Position numbers and translations under genes: made by a program. Under the pieces are notes generated by a model that searched no databases, was not told the DNA's origin, and saw only the letters and a list, made by a program, of their open reading frames with translations. Shown in pieces: positions 18,291-27,845 of a stretch of 64,000 bases of DNA. Positions within the stretch are counted from its first letter, which is position 1. Each line of letters begins with the position of its first letter. Source of the DNA: Fimbriimonadaceae bacterium (GTDB lineage Bacteria > Armatimonadota > Fimbriimonadia > Fimbriimonadales > Fimbriimonadaceae); NCBI GenBank assembly GCA_024710805.1, contig JANJUB010000073.1, forward strand, positions 1-64,000, written 5' to 3'.

Positions 18291-20657
18291 ATGTGGCTTC
18301 CTTTGATCATTGGCGGGGCGCTACAAGCTCCGACGAGTCCGAACCGGGTCTACGTCCGGGGCGAGACCTTGGCGCTGGAGGCTCCGGGTGCAACCGCGGC
18401 CACGGTTGTGGGAACGCCTCTGACTGCTTCGATCAACGGGTCGAAACTAACCTTACCGACTGCCGCATTGAGGCCCGGAAGCTACACTTTGGAGTTTAGC
18501 GGTGGCCAAGTCCGCAGGCTGAACTTCGAAGTCGCCCCGGCCCCGGCGGCCGGCCGATATCCGCTCTGGCGCTGGGGAGGAACCGCTCCGAAAAGCTTCG
18601 GCTACTACCGAGATCGAGGGTTCACTAGCGTCGGCTCACCCATGATCACCGGCGTGCTCGATGGAAACGAGAAAACGGTGCGTGACATCCAGCTGAGTCT
18701 CGACGAAGCCGCCCGCCAAGGTCTCGACTACAGCATCTACCTCAACCCGCTGTACGACCCGAAGTGGAAGTCGGCTCCCGGATCCCTCGCCGAACGGTTC
18801 GACGGATCCAAGATGACCCAGGCTTACCCACGCAATCCGGCAGTGATCGACCACGCGAAGTCGGTGGCCCGCCGCACGGCGGATCTCTTCGGTGATTACC
18901 CCGCTTGGCGACAGTCGCTGCTCGGGTCCGAGTTCCAACTGGACTACAACTTCGCGACCGATGCCGCCGCCCTCGGCCGCACAGAGGCGAACATCGACGT
19001 TCGATCGGCGGGAATCTACCGTCAGCCCAAGGAGAACCTCCCCATTAATGGAGTCATTGAGGACACCAACCCGCGATACCGATTTCTGACCTGGTGGTTC
19101 CACCGCGGGATGGGGGACGCCGCGCTAAACGAGGCCATGTCGATCTTACTTCGCGCGCGCAAGAACGACCTAGTGACCTGGCACGATCCTTACCGGCTCG
19201 CTCCCGTGTCGGGGAGCGCGCGCGGACTGGGTGCGGTTTCCACGTGGACCTATGCCCAGCCGGATATGACCCGGCTCTACTCCACAAGGATTCTGCAGGC
19301 GGCCGCTCGCATCGACCGTCAGCGAGCGATGCAGACGATCACGCTGTTCCTCTATCCGCGGTTCGTGGAGTCGATCGGCAACGATGCCGGCTCGCTCGAG
19401 AACGACCGTCCGGGCGGAAACAACTACTACACCGCCGGCCCCGACTTTGCCCGCCAAGCGCTCTGGCTGGTGTTCTCGCAACGCCCCGATATCATGGGAA
19501 TCTACTTCGGCGGCGCGCTTCAGCCCGACGCGCCGAATGTCGATGCCCGCCGGGCCTCACCGGACACGTTCGATGCGATCGGCGAGGTCAGCCGTCGCCT
19601 GATCGCGCCGTACGGACCGACCGTTTTGGCGGGTACGCCGCTCAAGCCCAAGGTTGCCCTGCTCATGAGTGCCGCGGCCATCTGGCTTGGCGAGTCGCCG
19701 AAGAACGTGGGCTACCCCACCGAGCAGTTCCTGCCCTATGCTTCTCTGCTTGCGATGAACCACATCCCGTTTGATGTGGTGCTCGACGAGGACGTGACGG
19801 CGGGCCGGCTGAGCGGATATGAAGTGCTGGTGATGCCACAGGCTGGGGCGTTGACGCGTTCGATGGTGTCGCAAATCCAGCGCTTTACCGCGGGCGGCGG
19901 TAGGGTGATTGCCGATGCTTCGCTCAAGGCAGATATCGGTGCGGTGACCAAGACGAACTTCGACTTCTCGTTCCAGAGCCGGGTGGACGGCGTCGCCGCG
20001 GCCAAGGGCGAGGCCATCACCGCCGACGAGAACCGCCGCCGGATGGAGGGCTATGCAGCCGACCTTGGCAAACTGCTGAGGGTCGAGCGATTTGCGTGGG
20101 CGGACTCACCGCGCGCACTGGTCAACACGGTCGATGCCGGTGATCTCAAGTTGGTGTTCGCCGTGAATGACAACCGCGACTTCGGACCGCGATTTGGCGC
20201 GGCGAAGCTGCACATGGAGAAGGGAGTTCTGCTCCCGACGCGCCTGTCCATCGCCGGCAAGGGCGTGGTCTACGATACGGAGACTGGCGCCCGGCTGGAC
20301 TCGCCGATTGCCGCGACCTTGCCTGCCGCCGAAGGCAAGCTCTACGCAGTACTCCCCGAACTAGGCCCGGTCCTGGCCGTGCTGCCTCCGGCTTCGTTTG
20401 AGCCGGGCAGACCGAGCCCGATCACGGGAACCGTCAAGTTCCCGTCCGGCAAAGCACCTCGCGGTGCCTACCCGCTTTGGATCGAAGTCACTGATCCCAG
20501 TGGGGTGAACCGCGAGTTCACCCGAGCGATCACGGCCAAGGACGGAGCTTTCTCACTTCCCTTCGTCCCCGCGGTCAACGACCCAGCGGGCACGTGGAAG
20601 GTCGAGGTGACCGACCTCGTCACCCGCAAGAAAGTCTCGGCGACCTTCAACCGATAA
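18291..20657 (+). CDS. Secreted glycoside hydrolase-like protein with GH42 trimerisation-like/amidotransferase-like domain
   Basis: 788 aa; N-terminal hydrophobic stretch; W/Y-rich barrel-like region; LPYASLLAMNHIPFDVVLDEDVTAGRLSGYEVLVMPQAGALTRSMVSQIQRFTAGGGRVIADASL resembles the beta-galactosidase middle domain. Confidence 0.55.
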   Translation: MWLPLIIGGALQAPTSPNRVYVRGETLALEAPGATAATVVGTPLTASINGSKLTLPTAALRPGSYTLEFSGGQVRRLNFEVAPAPAAGRYPLWRWGGTAPKSFGYYRDRGFTSVGSPMITGVLDGNEKTVRDIQLSLDEAARQGLDYSIYLNPLYDPKWKSAPGSLAERFDGSKMTQAYPRNPAVIDHAKSVARRTADLFGDYPAWRQSLLGSEFQLDYNFATDAAALGRTEANIDVRSAGIYRQPKENLPINGVIEDTNPRYRFLTWWFHRGMGDAALNEAMSILLRARKNDLVTWHDPYRLAPVSGSARGLGAVSTWTYAQPDMTRLYSTRILQAAARIDRQRAMQTITLFLYPRFVESIGNDAGSLENDRPGGNNYYTAGPDFARQALWLVFSQRPDIMGIYFGGALQPDAPNVDARRASPDTFDAIGEVSRRLIAPYGPTVLAGTPLKPKVALLMSAAAIWLGESPKNVGYPTEQFLPYASLLAMNHIPFDVVLDEDVTAGRLSGYEVLVMPQAGALTRSMVSQIQRFTAGGGRVIADASLKADIGAVTKTNFDFSFQSRVDGVAAAKGEAITADENRRRMEGYAADLGKLLRVERFAWADSPRALVNTVDAGDLKLVFAVNDNRDFGPRFGAAKLHMEKGVLLPTRLSIAGKGVVYDTETGARLDSPIAATLPAAEGKLYAVLPELGPVLAVLPPASFEPGRPSPITGTVKFPSGKAPRGAYPLWIEVTDPSGVNREFTRAITAKDGAFSLPFVPAVNDPAGTWKVEVTDLVTRKKVSATFNR

Positions 20658-20679
20658 GGCGCGGTACCCTCGGCTCGCA

Positions 20680-22437
20680 TTGAACGAAGCAATCCTGCGT
20701 GTTCGGACTGACCATGGCCAGCTGGTATGGCGGCGGTACAACCGTCCGGTTCAGACCTTCTCGGCCGAGCGTCTAGACGAGGTCGTATCCAAGTTGGCCG
20801 AAGTCGAAACCGCAGCGCAGGGTGGGTTAGCGTGCGTGGGGTTCATTGCCTACGAAGCAGCCGCGGCGTTTGACCCCTCCTTGACCACGCATCCGCCCCA
20901 GGGCGTGTTGCTTCGGTTCACAGCGTTTGAGTCATGGGAGGATTGCGACGTGCTCCCCTTGCCGCCGACCTCGTCGGTTGAGGACATGGGCTGGGACCCG
21001 GAACTGGACGATCACGCGTACGCTTCGGCGGTTGAGCGGGTTCGGGAACTCATCGCGGCGGGCGATACCTACCAAGTTAACTTGACCCTGCGTCTTCGCT
21101 CCCGCACCTTGGCCGACCCAGCCGCGCTCTTCCGCCAGATGGCGCATTGCCCGAAAACGGCGTACAGCGCGTATCTGAGCGACGACAACTTCGCGCTTTG
21201 CTGCGCGAGCCCGGAGCTATTCTTCGAGCTTGATGAAAACGTGATCCGATCGTCGCCGATGAAGGGGACGGCCCCTCGCGGGCGCACCACCTCCGAGGAC
21301 GCGAAACTCGCCGGCGACCTGGCTCAGAGCGAGAAGAACCGGGCCGAGAACTTGATGATCCTGGATATGGTGAGGAACGACCTGGGTCGAATCGCGGAGA
21401 CCGGAACGGTCCGCGTCGAAGACCTCTTCAAGGTTGAGCGATACGAGACCGTTCACCAGATGATCTCAACCGTCTCAGCACGGACGTCGGAACCACTCGT
21501 CGACATCTTCCGAGCCCTCTTCCCCGCTGCCTCGATGACCGGCGCACCCAAACGGCGCACGATGGAGATCATTCGTGATCTCGAGGCCAGCCCTCGCGGA
21601 GCATATGCTGGGTGCATCGGGGTGGTCGGCCCGGGTCGGCATGCACGATTCGGGGTCGCGATCCGCACGGCCGTGCTCGATCGACACCGTGGCGAGTGGG
21701 AGTATGGGGTCGGTGGGGGCATTGTTTGGGACTCCTCACCCGCCGACGAGCACGCCGAATGGGTGACAAAGACCGCCGTCTTGCGGCCACCTCCGGCCGA
21801 GTTCTCGTTGCTTGAGACCTTCCGCTTCGCGACAGATCAAGGCTATTGGCTGTTCGACCGCCATCTGGAGCGGCTGATCGACTCGGCGGAGTACTTCGAT
21901 CGGCCAATCGACGTGTTCGAGGTCGTACGAGCCCTGCACGACGCCGCGATCGCTTCCCCCGAGCCAAAGCGCGTGCGATTGCTCGTCGATCCAAGCGGAA
22001 GCGCCACGGCAATGGCGTCCCCTCTTGAAGCATGGCCAGCAGAACCACACGTGGCGATCGCAAACCAACCCGTCGATCCCGCGGATCGGATGCTCTTCCA
22101 CAAGACCACCCACCGGAGCCTCTACAATCAGGCGCGGGCCGACCACCCGGGCTGCGATGAGGTTTTGCTGTGGAACACCCGTGGCGAGATCACGGAGGGG
22201 ACGTTCAGCAACGTCATGTTTCGCCTCGAGGGAAAGCTCTACACGCCACCGCTCGATTGCGGATTGCTGCCCGGGGTCCTGCGAGCCAAGTTGATCGAAG
22301 AGGGCAACCTCCTTGAGCGCGTGTTGACGGTGGAAGAACTTGGGTCGGTCGAGGCGATCTATCTCCTGAACTCGGTGCGGGGTATCAGCGCCCCGATCCG
22401 ACTCCATTTGCCGGAGTTCAACGTTCACAATAGATAG
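20680..22437 (+). CDS. pabBC: Aminodeoxychorismate synthase component I / aminodeoxychorismate lyase fusion
   Basis: TTG start; chorismate-binding AGDTYQVNLTLRL, SPELFFELDENVIRSSPMKGTAPRG, FPAASMTGAPKRRTMEII; C-terminal class IV aminotransferase NTRGEITEGTFSNVMFRLEGKLYTPPLDCGLLPGVLR. Confidence 0.9.
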   Translation: MNEAILRVRTDHGQLVWRRYNRPVQTFSAERLDEVVSKLAEVETAAQGGLACVGFIAYEAAAAFDPSLTTHPPQGVLLRFTAFESWEDCDVLPLPPTSSVEDMGWDPELDDHAYASAVERVRELIAAGDTYQVNLTLRLRSRTLADPAALFRQMAHCPKTAYSAYLSDDNFALCCASPELFFELDENVIRSSPMKGTAPRGRTTSEDAKLAGDLAQSEKNRAENLMILDMVRNDLGRIAETGTVRVEDLFKVERYETVHQMISTVSARTSEPLVDIFRALFPAASMTGAPKRRTMEIIRDLEASPRGAYAGCIGVVGPGRHARFGVAIRTAVLDRHRGEWEYGVGGGIVWDSSPADEHAEWVTKTAVLRPPPAEFSLLETFRFATDQGYWLFDRHLERLIDSAEYFDRPIDVFEVVRALHDAAIASPEPKRVRLLVDPSGSATAMASPLEAWPAEPHVAIANQPVDPADRMLFHKTTHRSLYNQARADHPGCDEVLLWNTRGEITEGTFSNVMFRLEGKLYTPPLDCGLLPGVLRAKLIEEGNLLERVLTVEELGSVEAIYLLNSVRGISAPIRLHLPEFNVHNR

Positions 22438-22439
22438 AC

Positions 22440-22661
22440 ATGATCGGACGGTTGATCTTGACGATGGCGGTGATTCTGGCCGCAATCGGGTTGCTGGTGA
22501 TGCTCGCCGAGCGCTACCCGGCGTTCCGGTTTGGGCGATTGCCCGGGGACATCATGATCGAACGAGGCGAAACCAAGATCTTCATCCCCATCACCAGTAT
22601 GCTGCTCTTCAGCCTGCTGATCAGCCTAGGATTCGCGCTGCTGCGGGTGTTCAAGCGTTGA
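22440..22661 (+). CDS. DUF2905 family membrane protein
   Basis: 73 aa; GRLPGDIMIERGETKIFIPITSMLLFSLLISL between two TM helices. Confidence 0.8.
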   Translation: MIGRLILTMAVILAAIGLLVMLAERYPAFRFGRLPGDIMIERGETKIFIPITSMLLFSLLISLGFALLRVFKR

Positions 22662-23365
22662 AAGTCAAGCTCGTTTCTTTCGATGCCGCGCATACGCTGA
22701 TCGACGTGAATTGGCATCCCGGCGGGTTCGCGGTGCTGAATGCCCGCGAGGCCGGGCTCGACCTCGACCCGGTCCCCGCCGCAGAACTCTATGACCGCCT
22801 GCTGCGCACCCGCTGGATGCACTTTCGCGAACTTAACTTAACCCGCGACGAGGCCCAAACCGACGCGTTCTGGAATGAGCTCACTGCGGATTGGCTTGCG
22901 CAGCTCAACATCTCCGGCGTCGACTCCGTGGCGTTGAGCGAGCGCGGACGCCAGCGGATGTACGGCCCGAACTCACCCTGCTTCCGGCTCTACGGCGACA
23001 CTCTCGCAGGGCTAGAAGCGGTCGCTGCGCTCGGCCTGCCCATGGTGATCTTGAGCAACTGGGACATCTCACTCCACCGCACCGTTCGATCGCTAGGCAT
23101 CGAGGATCGGTTCCTGCAAGTGTTCGCCTCACTGGAGCACGGCGTCGAGAAGCCGGAGACCGAGTTGTTCCGAGTGGTCGAGGAGGCGACGGGCTATGCG
23201 CCGGAGGAGATTTTGCACGTGGGCGACCACCCGCTGGACGACCTGCAGGGTGCGATCGGAGCTGGCTGGCACGCGGCATTGCTGGATCGCGCCTCGGACG
23301 AAGTCTCCCGCCCCCGGATTCCCTCGCTGCATCACGTGCCGGAGGCGATCGCTTGGATCGGCTGA
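22658..23365 (+). CDS. HAD family hydrolase
   Basis: TTG start; SFDAAHTLIDV, MVILSNWDISL, FASLEHGVEKPETELF, HVGDHPLDDLQGAIGAGW. Confidence 0.85.
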   Translation: MKVKLVSFDAAHTLIDVNWHPGGFAVLNAREAGLDLDPVPAAELYDRLLRTRWMHFRELNLTRDEAQTDAFWNELTADWLAQLNISGVDSVALSERGRQRMYGPNSPCFRLYGDTLAGLEAVAALGLPMVILSNWDISLHRTVRSLGIEDRFLQVFASLEHGVEKPETELFRVVEEATGYAPEEILHVGDHPLDDLQGAIGAGWHAALLDRASDEVSRPRIPSLHHVPEAIAWIG

Positions 23366-24363
23366 GCGACTACGATTACGAACTGCCCGAGTCGCTCATC
23401 GCCCAGACGCCGCTGGATGACCGCGCGGCCGCAAGGCTCCTGTTGCTCCATCGTGCGACGAGGACCGTCGAGCACGGACACTTCCGCGACGTCGAGAAGA
23501 TTCTTCAGCGCGGTGACCTGCTTGTCGTCAACAACACGCGCGTAACGGCCCGCCGCATCTTCGGCCGCAAGCCTACCGGTGGCGAGGTCGAGCTGCTGCT
23601 GCTTCATGAACTCGGTCCGTGGCGCTTCGAATGCCTGGCGCGCCCCGGCCGCAGACTTCCGGTCGGGTCGATCATCGAGTTCGGCGAAGGGTGGCCCGTT
23701 GCGACCGTCGTCGCCGTGTCCGACGGCCCAACGCGAACCGTTGAGTTCTCGGACGATCCCAGGGCCTTGCTCGCTGCAGCGGGAACCGTCCCTTTGCCGC
23801 CCTACATCGCAAATCCCATCGAGGACCCCGAGCGCTACCAAACCGTGTTTGCCCAAGCTGGAGGCAGCGCCGCCGCGCCAACGGCTGGGCTGCACTTCAC
23901 CGATGAACTCGTCACACGGCTTCGTACGCAAGGTGTGGACTTCGCTGAGGTGACGCTGAACGTGGGGATCGACACGTTCCGCCCCGTGCAGGTGGAGCAG
24001 CTCGATCTTCACGAAATGCACGGCGAGACTTGCACGCTGCCGACCGAAACCGCCGACAAGATCCACGGTTGCCGTGGGCGCGTCATTGCCGTAGGGACGA
24101 CCTCAGTGCGCACGCTCGAGACCTTTGCTTTGGGTCCACGGCGTGTGGAGACGGGAACGCGTTCGACTTCCCTCTTCATCCGACCCGGCTATCAGTTTCA
24201 GATCATCGACGGGATGTTCACAAACTTCCACATGCCCCGCACGACGATGCTCATGATGATCGCCGCGTTCGCGGGACACGCCGCGGTCTTCGAGGCGTAC
24301 CGCCAGGCCGTCGAGCAGCGTTACCGGTTTCTCAGCTTCGGCGACTCGATGCTGATTCTCTGA
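23353..24363 (+). CDS. queA: S-adenosylmethionine:tRNA ribosyltransferase-isomerase
   Basis: Start refined to TTG: LSDYDYELPESLIAQTPLDDRAAARLL; VVNNTRVTARRIFGRK; AAPTAGLHFTDEL; MFTNFHMPRTTMLMMIAAFAG. Confidence 0.95.
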   Translation: MDRLSDYDYELPESLIAQTPLDDRAAARLLLLHRATRTVEHGHFRDVEKILQRGDLLVVNNTRVTARRIFGRKPTGGEVELLLLHELGPWRFECLARPGRRLPVGSIIEFGEGWPVATVVAVSDGPTRTVEFSDDPRALLAAAGTVPLPPYIANPIEDPERYQTVFAQAGGSAAAPTAGLHFTDELVTRLRTQGVDFAEVTLNVGIDTFRPVQVEQLDLHEMHGETCTLPTETADKIHGCRGRVIAVGTTSVRTLETFALGPRRVETGTRSTSLFIRPGYQFQIIDGMFTNFHMPRTTMLMMIAAFAGHAAVFEAYRQAVEQRYRFLSFGDSMLIL

Positions 24364-24369
24364 GCCACA

Positions 24370-24840
24370 ATGAACGCCATGGAATCACGTATGCCGGGGG
24401 TCCACCTCGTTCCGCTGAAGCGCTTCGCCGACGCCCGTGGCTGGCTGACTGAGCTGTTTCGCCACGATGAACTGCCGGGGGACTTCCGCCCGGCGATGAG
24501 CTACCTCAGCGTGACCCATCCGGGCATCGCCCGCGGCCCGCACGAGCACGTTGGCCAGACCGATGGCTTCGCGTTCATCGATGGCGCGTACGATCTCTAT
24601 CTGTGGGAGAACCGACCCGGCCACGAGCAGTGCGCTGAGGTGTTCCGGCTTGGGAGCGACGCTCCGACCCTGGTGATCGTCCCGCCCGGCGTGGTTCATG
24701 CCTACCGCAACGTGGGCGACCGCGATGCGTTCGTGCTGAACTTCCCGGATCAGCTGTACGCGGGATGGGGCAAGAAGGAACCGGTTGACGAGATTCGGCA
24801 TGAAGACGCCGAGGACTCGCGCTTCCGCTTGCCGAGCTAG
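24370..24840 (+). CDS. dTDP-4-dehydrorhamnose 3,5-epimerase family protein
   Basis: RMPGVHLVPLKRFADARGWLTELFRHDELP; ARGPHEHVGQTDGFAFIDG; VIVPPGVVHAYRNVGD cupin. Confidence 0.82.
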   Translation: MNAMESRMPGVHLVPLKRFADARGWLTELFRHDELPGDFRPAMSYLSVTHPGIARGPHEHVGQTDGFAFIDGAYDLYLWENRPGHEQCAEVFRLGSDAPTLVIVPPGVVHAYRNVGDRDAFVLNFPDQLYAGWGKKEPVDEIRHEDAEDSRFRLPS

Positions 24841-26654
24841 TACACCTTGCGGATGGGGTTCGAACCCGAACCCACCGGCCGCACGACAATCGTCGCCGGG
24901 TAGCTGCTACCCGAGAGCGGTACGGTCATCATCGTCAGCTGACGCTTCTCGCCCGGCTGGAGTCTCACGCGCATGATCTGCGCTTCTTCCTTGGGCTGGA
25001 GCAGCGGCGTTCGGCGGACTTCACCATTGAGCACGAAGAGAGCCCCGGAGTAACCGGCGCTGGCCTCGAACACGACCTCGATGTCGGCCGAGTCGGTCTG
25101 CGGGTTCTCCACGCGGGCTTCGATGTTGTAGAACACCCCGAAGTTGCCGTCGAGGCCCTTGCCGTCGGGGCGAGGAATCGGACGCTGGCCGATGCGAATG
25201 AAGCCATGTCGTCCGCCGACCGCGTAATCCACCGACTCGTTGCGGAACGGCGAGGGGTAAATGTGATTCGAAAGCTCAAGACTCGCGCTGCCTTCGTAGT
25301 CGAGGCTTCGCGGCGGCTGCCGACGCCACGGCGTCGGAACCGTCAACGCGGCCGCCGTCTTGGGTCCGCCGTCGTAAGGCGGCATCGAGTCCATGCGGAA
25401 GAGCAGGTCGCTTGGGCCACCCGGCAGCAAGCGCAAGTAGCAGAGGCCGCTCATCGTATCTTGCGGGGCCAAGCGGCGGAATGCCAAGGAAATCGACGCT
25501 CTCGGCGGAACCGTAACGACCTCACCCGACGAGTGCACCCAGTTGCGGAGCATCTGATCGCCGGCGACGATGCCCGCCAGCACCGGATTGCGGTCGGGCC
25601 GGCTGTCGCCGGGCATGATGACGACTCGCGCCGGCTGACTCGATTCGTTGACGAGCTGGCCCTCGATGTACATTCCGGCGGGCGTCGCGTTGAGGTGATG
25701 GTAGAGCAGCCGCACCGGTTGCTCGCGCTCGAGCTTCGCCGCAAAGAGGTTCTGGTATCGAGCGACGTTCTCCGGATGGTTGCAGTACCACAGGGCAACC
25801 TCGTTCTTGAATCCGATCGCCTCGTTGCGGACCGTCACCTGGATATTGCCGTCCACGGGAAACGCGTTCTCGCCATTGACGCTGACCGGGATGTTCAGCA
25901 CCTTGGCTGCCTCCGAGTTCATCATGCCCGGGTCCGGAAGCTTGAAGGCAGAGTCGGTACCGGGCTCCGAGCGGAAGCGAGTCCACAGCACTCCCTCGAT
26001 TGCGCCACGGACCATTTCTGGGCTCGCCGGGTTGCCGGTCACCACCACTTGAAACGCCTGCGGCAACTGCGCGGCCATCGGCGCGACCCGCACACGCAGG
26101 GTCTTCGTGATCTCTCCGTAGGCCAGGGTGAGCGTTGCGTCACCGGCGGTTCGGCCCTGCACGGTCAAGACATTGTCCTTTCGCGTCCCGACAGCCACGG
26201 CGGCGTTGTCGGTCTTGACGCTTGCGCGTCTCGCATGGCGACCGGTCAGGGTGAGGGTCTGGGTTCGGCCGATGGGAACCTTGAGGCTGTCGGTCGGGAG
26301 TTGCAGCGGTGGGAGCGTAATCGCTCGCTGAAGTGAAGCCATCCAGCGCTGAGCGAGCACTTTGGCGGAAACGCCATGCGACTTGGCTTCTTTGGCGGCG
26401 GCAGTAATGACAATCCGGCTGCCGTGAACGACATGGTAGGACGTGCCGGCTTTGCGAAGCTTGAGCGGGGCATCGTCGGGCAGTTTGGCGAAGGAAGCGC
26501 CGACAGTCTTGGCTCGCTCCTCGTTGCGGCCGGACTTGAGCGTGACGACCAACTGGTCGTTCACATACACACTTGCGCCGTCCACCTTCACGGTGGCAGC
26601 CCAGGCGCCGACGACCCCGAGCAACGCGGCGATGGTGGCGATGGCCCTCCTCAT
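24837..26654 (-). CDS. Large secreted protein with bacterial Ig-like region, function unknown
   Basis: 605 aa; N-terminal signal MRRAIATIAALLGVVGAWAATV; Ig/pilus-N-like TDSLKVPIGRTQTLTLTGRHARRASVKTDNAAVAVGTRKDNVLTVQGRTAGDATLTLAYGEITKTLRVRV. Confidence 0.6.
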   Translation of the reverse strand: MRRAIATIAALLGVVGAWAATVKVDGASVYVNDQLVVTLKSGRNEERAKTVGASFAKLPDDAPLKLRKAGTSYHVVHGSRIVITAAAKEAKSHGVSAKVLAQRWMASLQRAITLPPLQLPTDSLKVPIGRTQTLTLTGRHARRASVKTDNAAVAVGTRKDNVLTVQGRTAGDATLTLAYGEITKTLRVRVAPMAAQLPQAFQVVVTGNPASPEMVRGAIEGVLWTRFRSEPGTDSAFKLPDPGMMNSEAAKVLNIPVSVNGENAFPVDGNIQVTVRNEAIGFKNEVALWYCNHPENVARYQNLFAAKLEREQPVRLLYHHLNATPAGMYIEGQLVNESSQPARVVIMPGDSRPDRNPVLAGIVAGDQMLRNWVHSSGEVVTVPPRASISLAFRRLAPQDTMSGLCYLRLLPGGPSDLLFRMDSMPPYDGGPKTAAALTVPTPWRRQPPRSLDYEGSASLELSNHIYPSPFRNESVDYAVGGRHGFIRIGQRPIPRPDGKGLDGNFGVFYNIEARVENPQTDSADIEVVFEASAGYSGALFVLNGEVRRTPLLQPKEEAQIMRVRLQPGEKRQLTMMTVPLSGSSYPATIVVRPVGSGSNPIRKVY

Positions 26655-26714
26655 GCGTCTCCACCCCCTTCGGGCAGAGCGAGAGTGTACCCCCGGGGGC
26701 TATCCTCTAGGCTC

Positions 26715-27833
26715 ATGAAGCGCGTGGTGATCCTCGGTTCGACCGGCAGCATCGGTACGCAAACCCTCGATATCGTGCGCCAGCACCCGGACGATCTGAA
26801 GGTGGTTGGGCTGGCAGCCGCGAAAAACGGCTGGGCGCTCCTCGACCAGGCGCAGCAGTTCGACGTTAAGCGGGCGGTGCTGTTCGATGAGCGTGCGGCG
26901 GCCGAGTTCGACCTCCCCGGCGGCATGGATGCGATGATCGAACTGGCGACGGGCGACGACGTAGACATCGTCGTCGTTTCGGTAGCCGGCGTGATCGGCT
27001 TGCGCCCGACGATCGAGGCCATTCGCGCGGGCAAGCACATCGCGCTCGCGAGCAAGGAAGTGCTCGTCGCGGCGGGTGAAATCGTGATGCCCTTGGTGCG
27101 CGAGCACGGCGTGCGCATGACCCCCATCGACAGCGAACACAGTGCGCTTTTCCAGTGCCTCCAGGGCTACACCGCGGACCAGATCGACTCGCTGATCCTC
27201 ACCGCCAGCGGCGGGCCGTTCCGAGGACGGAAGCGCGCCGAACTCGCCGAGATCACCGTCGAGCAGGCTCTGAATCATCCGACGTGGCGGATGGGCGGCA
27301 AGATCACGATCGACTCCGCGACGCTCATGAACAAGGGGCTGGAGACGATCGAGGCCAAGTGGCTGTTCGGCGTCGAGATGGAGCAGACGGAGGTGGTCAT
27401 CCATCCTCAGAGCATCGTCCACTCGTTCGCCAAGTTCCGCGACGGCAGCGTTTTGGGCCAGCTGGGCTGGCCGGATATGCGCCTACCCATCCAATATGCG
27501 CTGCTCTATCCCGAGCGCAAGCCGAACGAACTGCCGCCGTGGAATCCCGTCGACACGCCGACGCTGACGTTTGAGCCCGTCGATCACGAGACGTTTCCGG
27601 CGATTCAGCTCGCTCGCGAAGCGGCGCGAATCGGGGGGACGATGCCGTGCGTCTTCAATGCGGCGAACGAGGAAGCGGCGAACGCCTTCCTCCGGGGAGA
27701 ACTCGGGTTCTTGGCGATAAGCTCGACGGTCGAAGCCGTCATGTCGGAACATCAACCCGAACCGGCAACGCTCGAATCGCTGCTTGCCACCGACGCGTGG
27801 GCCCGGGAAACCCTCCGCGCCAAAATGGAGTAA
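26715..27833 (+). CDS. dxr: 1-deoxy-D-xylulose-5-phosphate reductoisomerase
   Basis: Start refined to MKRVVILGSTGSIGTQTLDIVRQHPD; LASKEVLVAAGE; TPIDSEHSALFQCLQG; TLMNKGLETIEAKWLF. Confidence 0.96.
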   Translation: MKRVVILGSTGSIGTQTLDIVRQHPDDLKVVGLAAAKNGWALLDQAQQFDVKRAVLFDERAAAEFDLPGGMDAMIELATGDDVDIVVVSVAGVIGLRPTIEAIRAGKHIALASKEVLVAAGEIVMPLVREHGVRMTPIDSEHSALFQCLQGYTADQIDSLILTASGGPFRGRKRAELAEITVEQALNHPTWRMGGKITIDSATLMNKGLETIEAKWLFGVEMEQTEVVIHPQSIVHSFAKFRDGSVLGQLGWPDMRLPIQYALLYPERKPNELPPWNPVDTPTLTFEPVDHETFPAIQLAREAARIGGTMPCVFNAANEEAANAFLRGELGFLAISSTVEAVMSEHQPEPATLESLLATDAWARETLRAKME

Positions 27834-27845
27834 AGACGAAAGCCT

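Noticed and set aside
22823-22850. CTTAACTTAACCC resembling a Pho-type repeat
   Set aside because: Lies inside the HAD coding sequence with wrong periodicity (6 bp rather than 11 bp).
24854-24866. GGGTTCGAACCCGAACCC resembling a tRNA T-arm
   Set aside because: Lies inside the 3' end of the 24837-26654 coding sequence; no acceptor or anticodon arm can be assembled around it.
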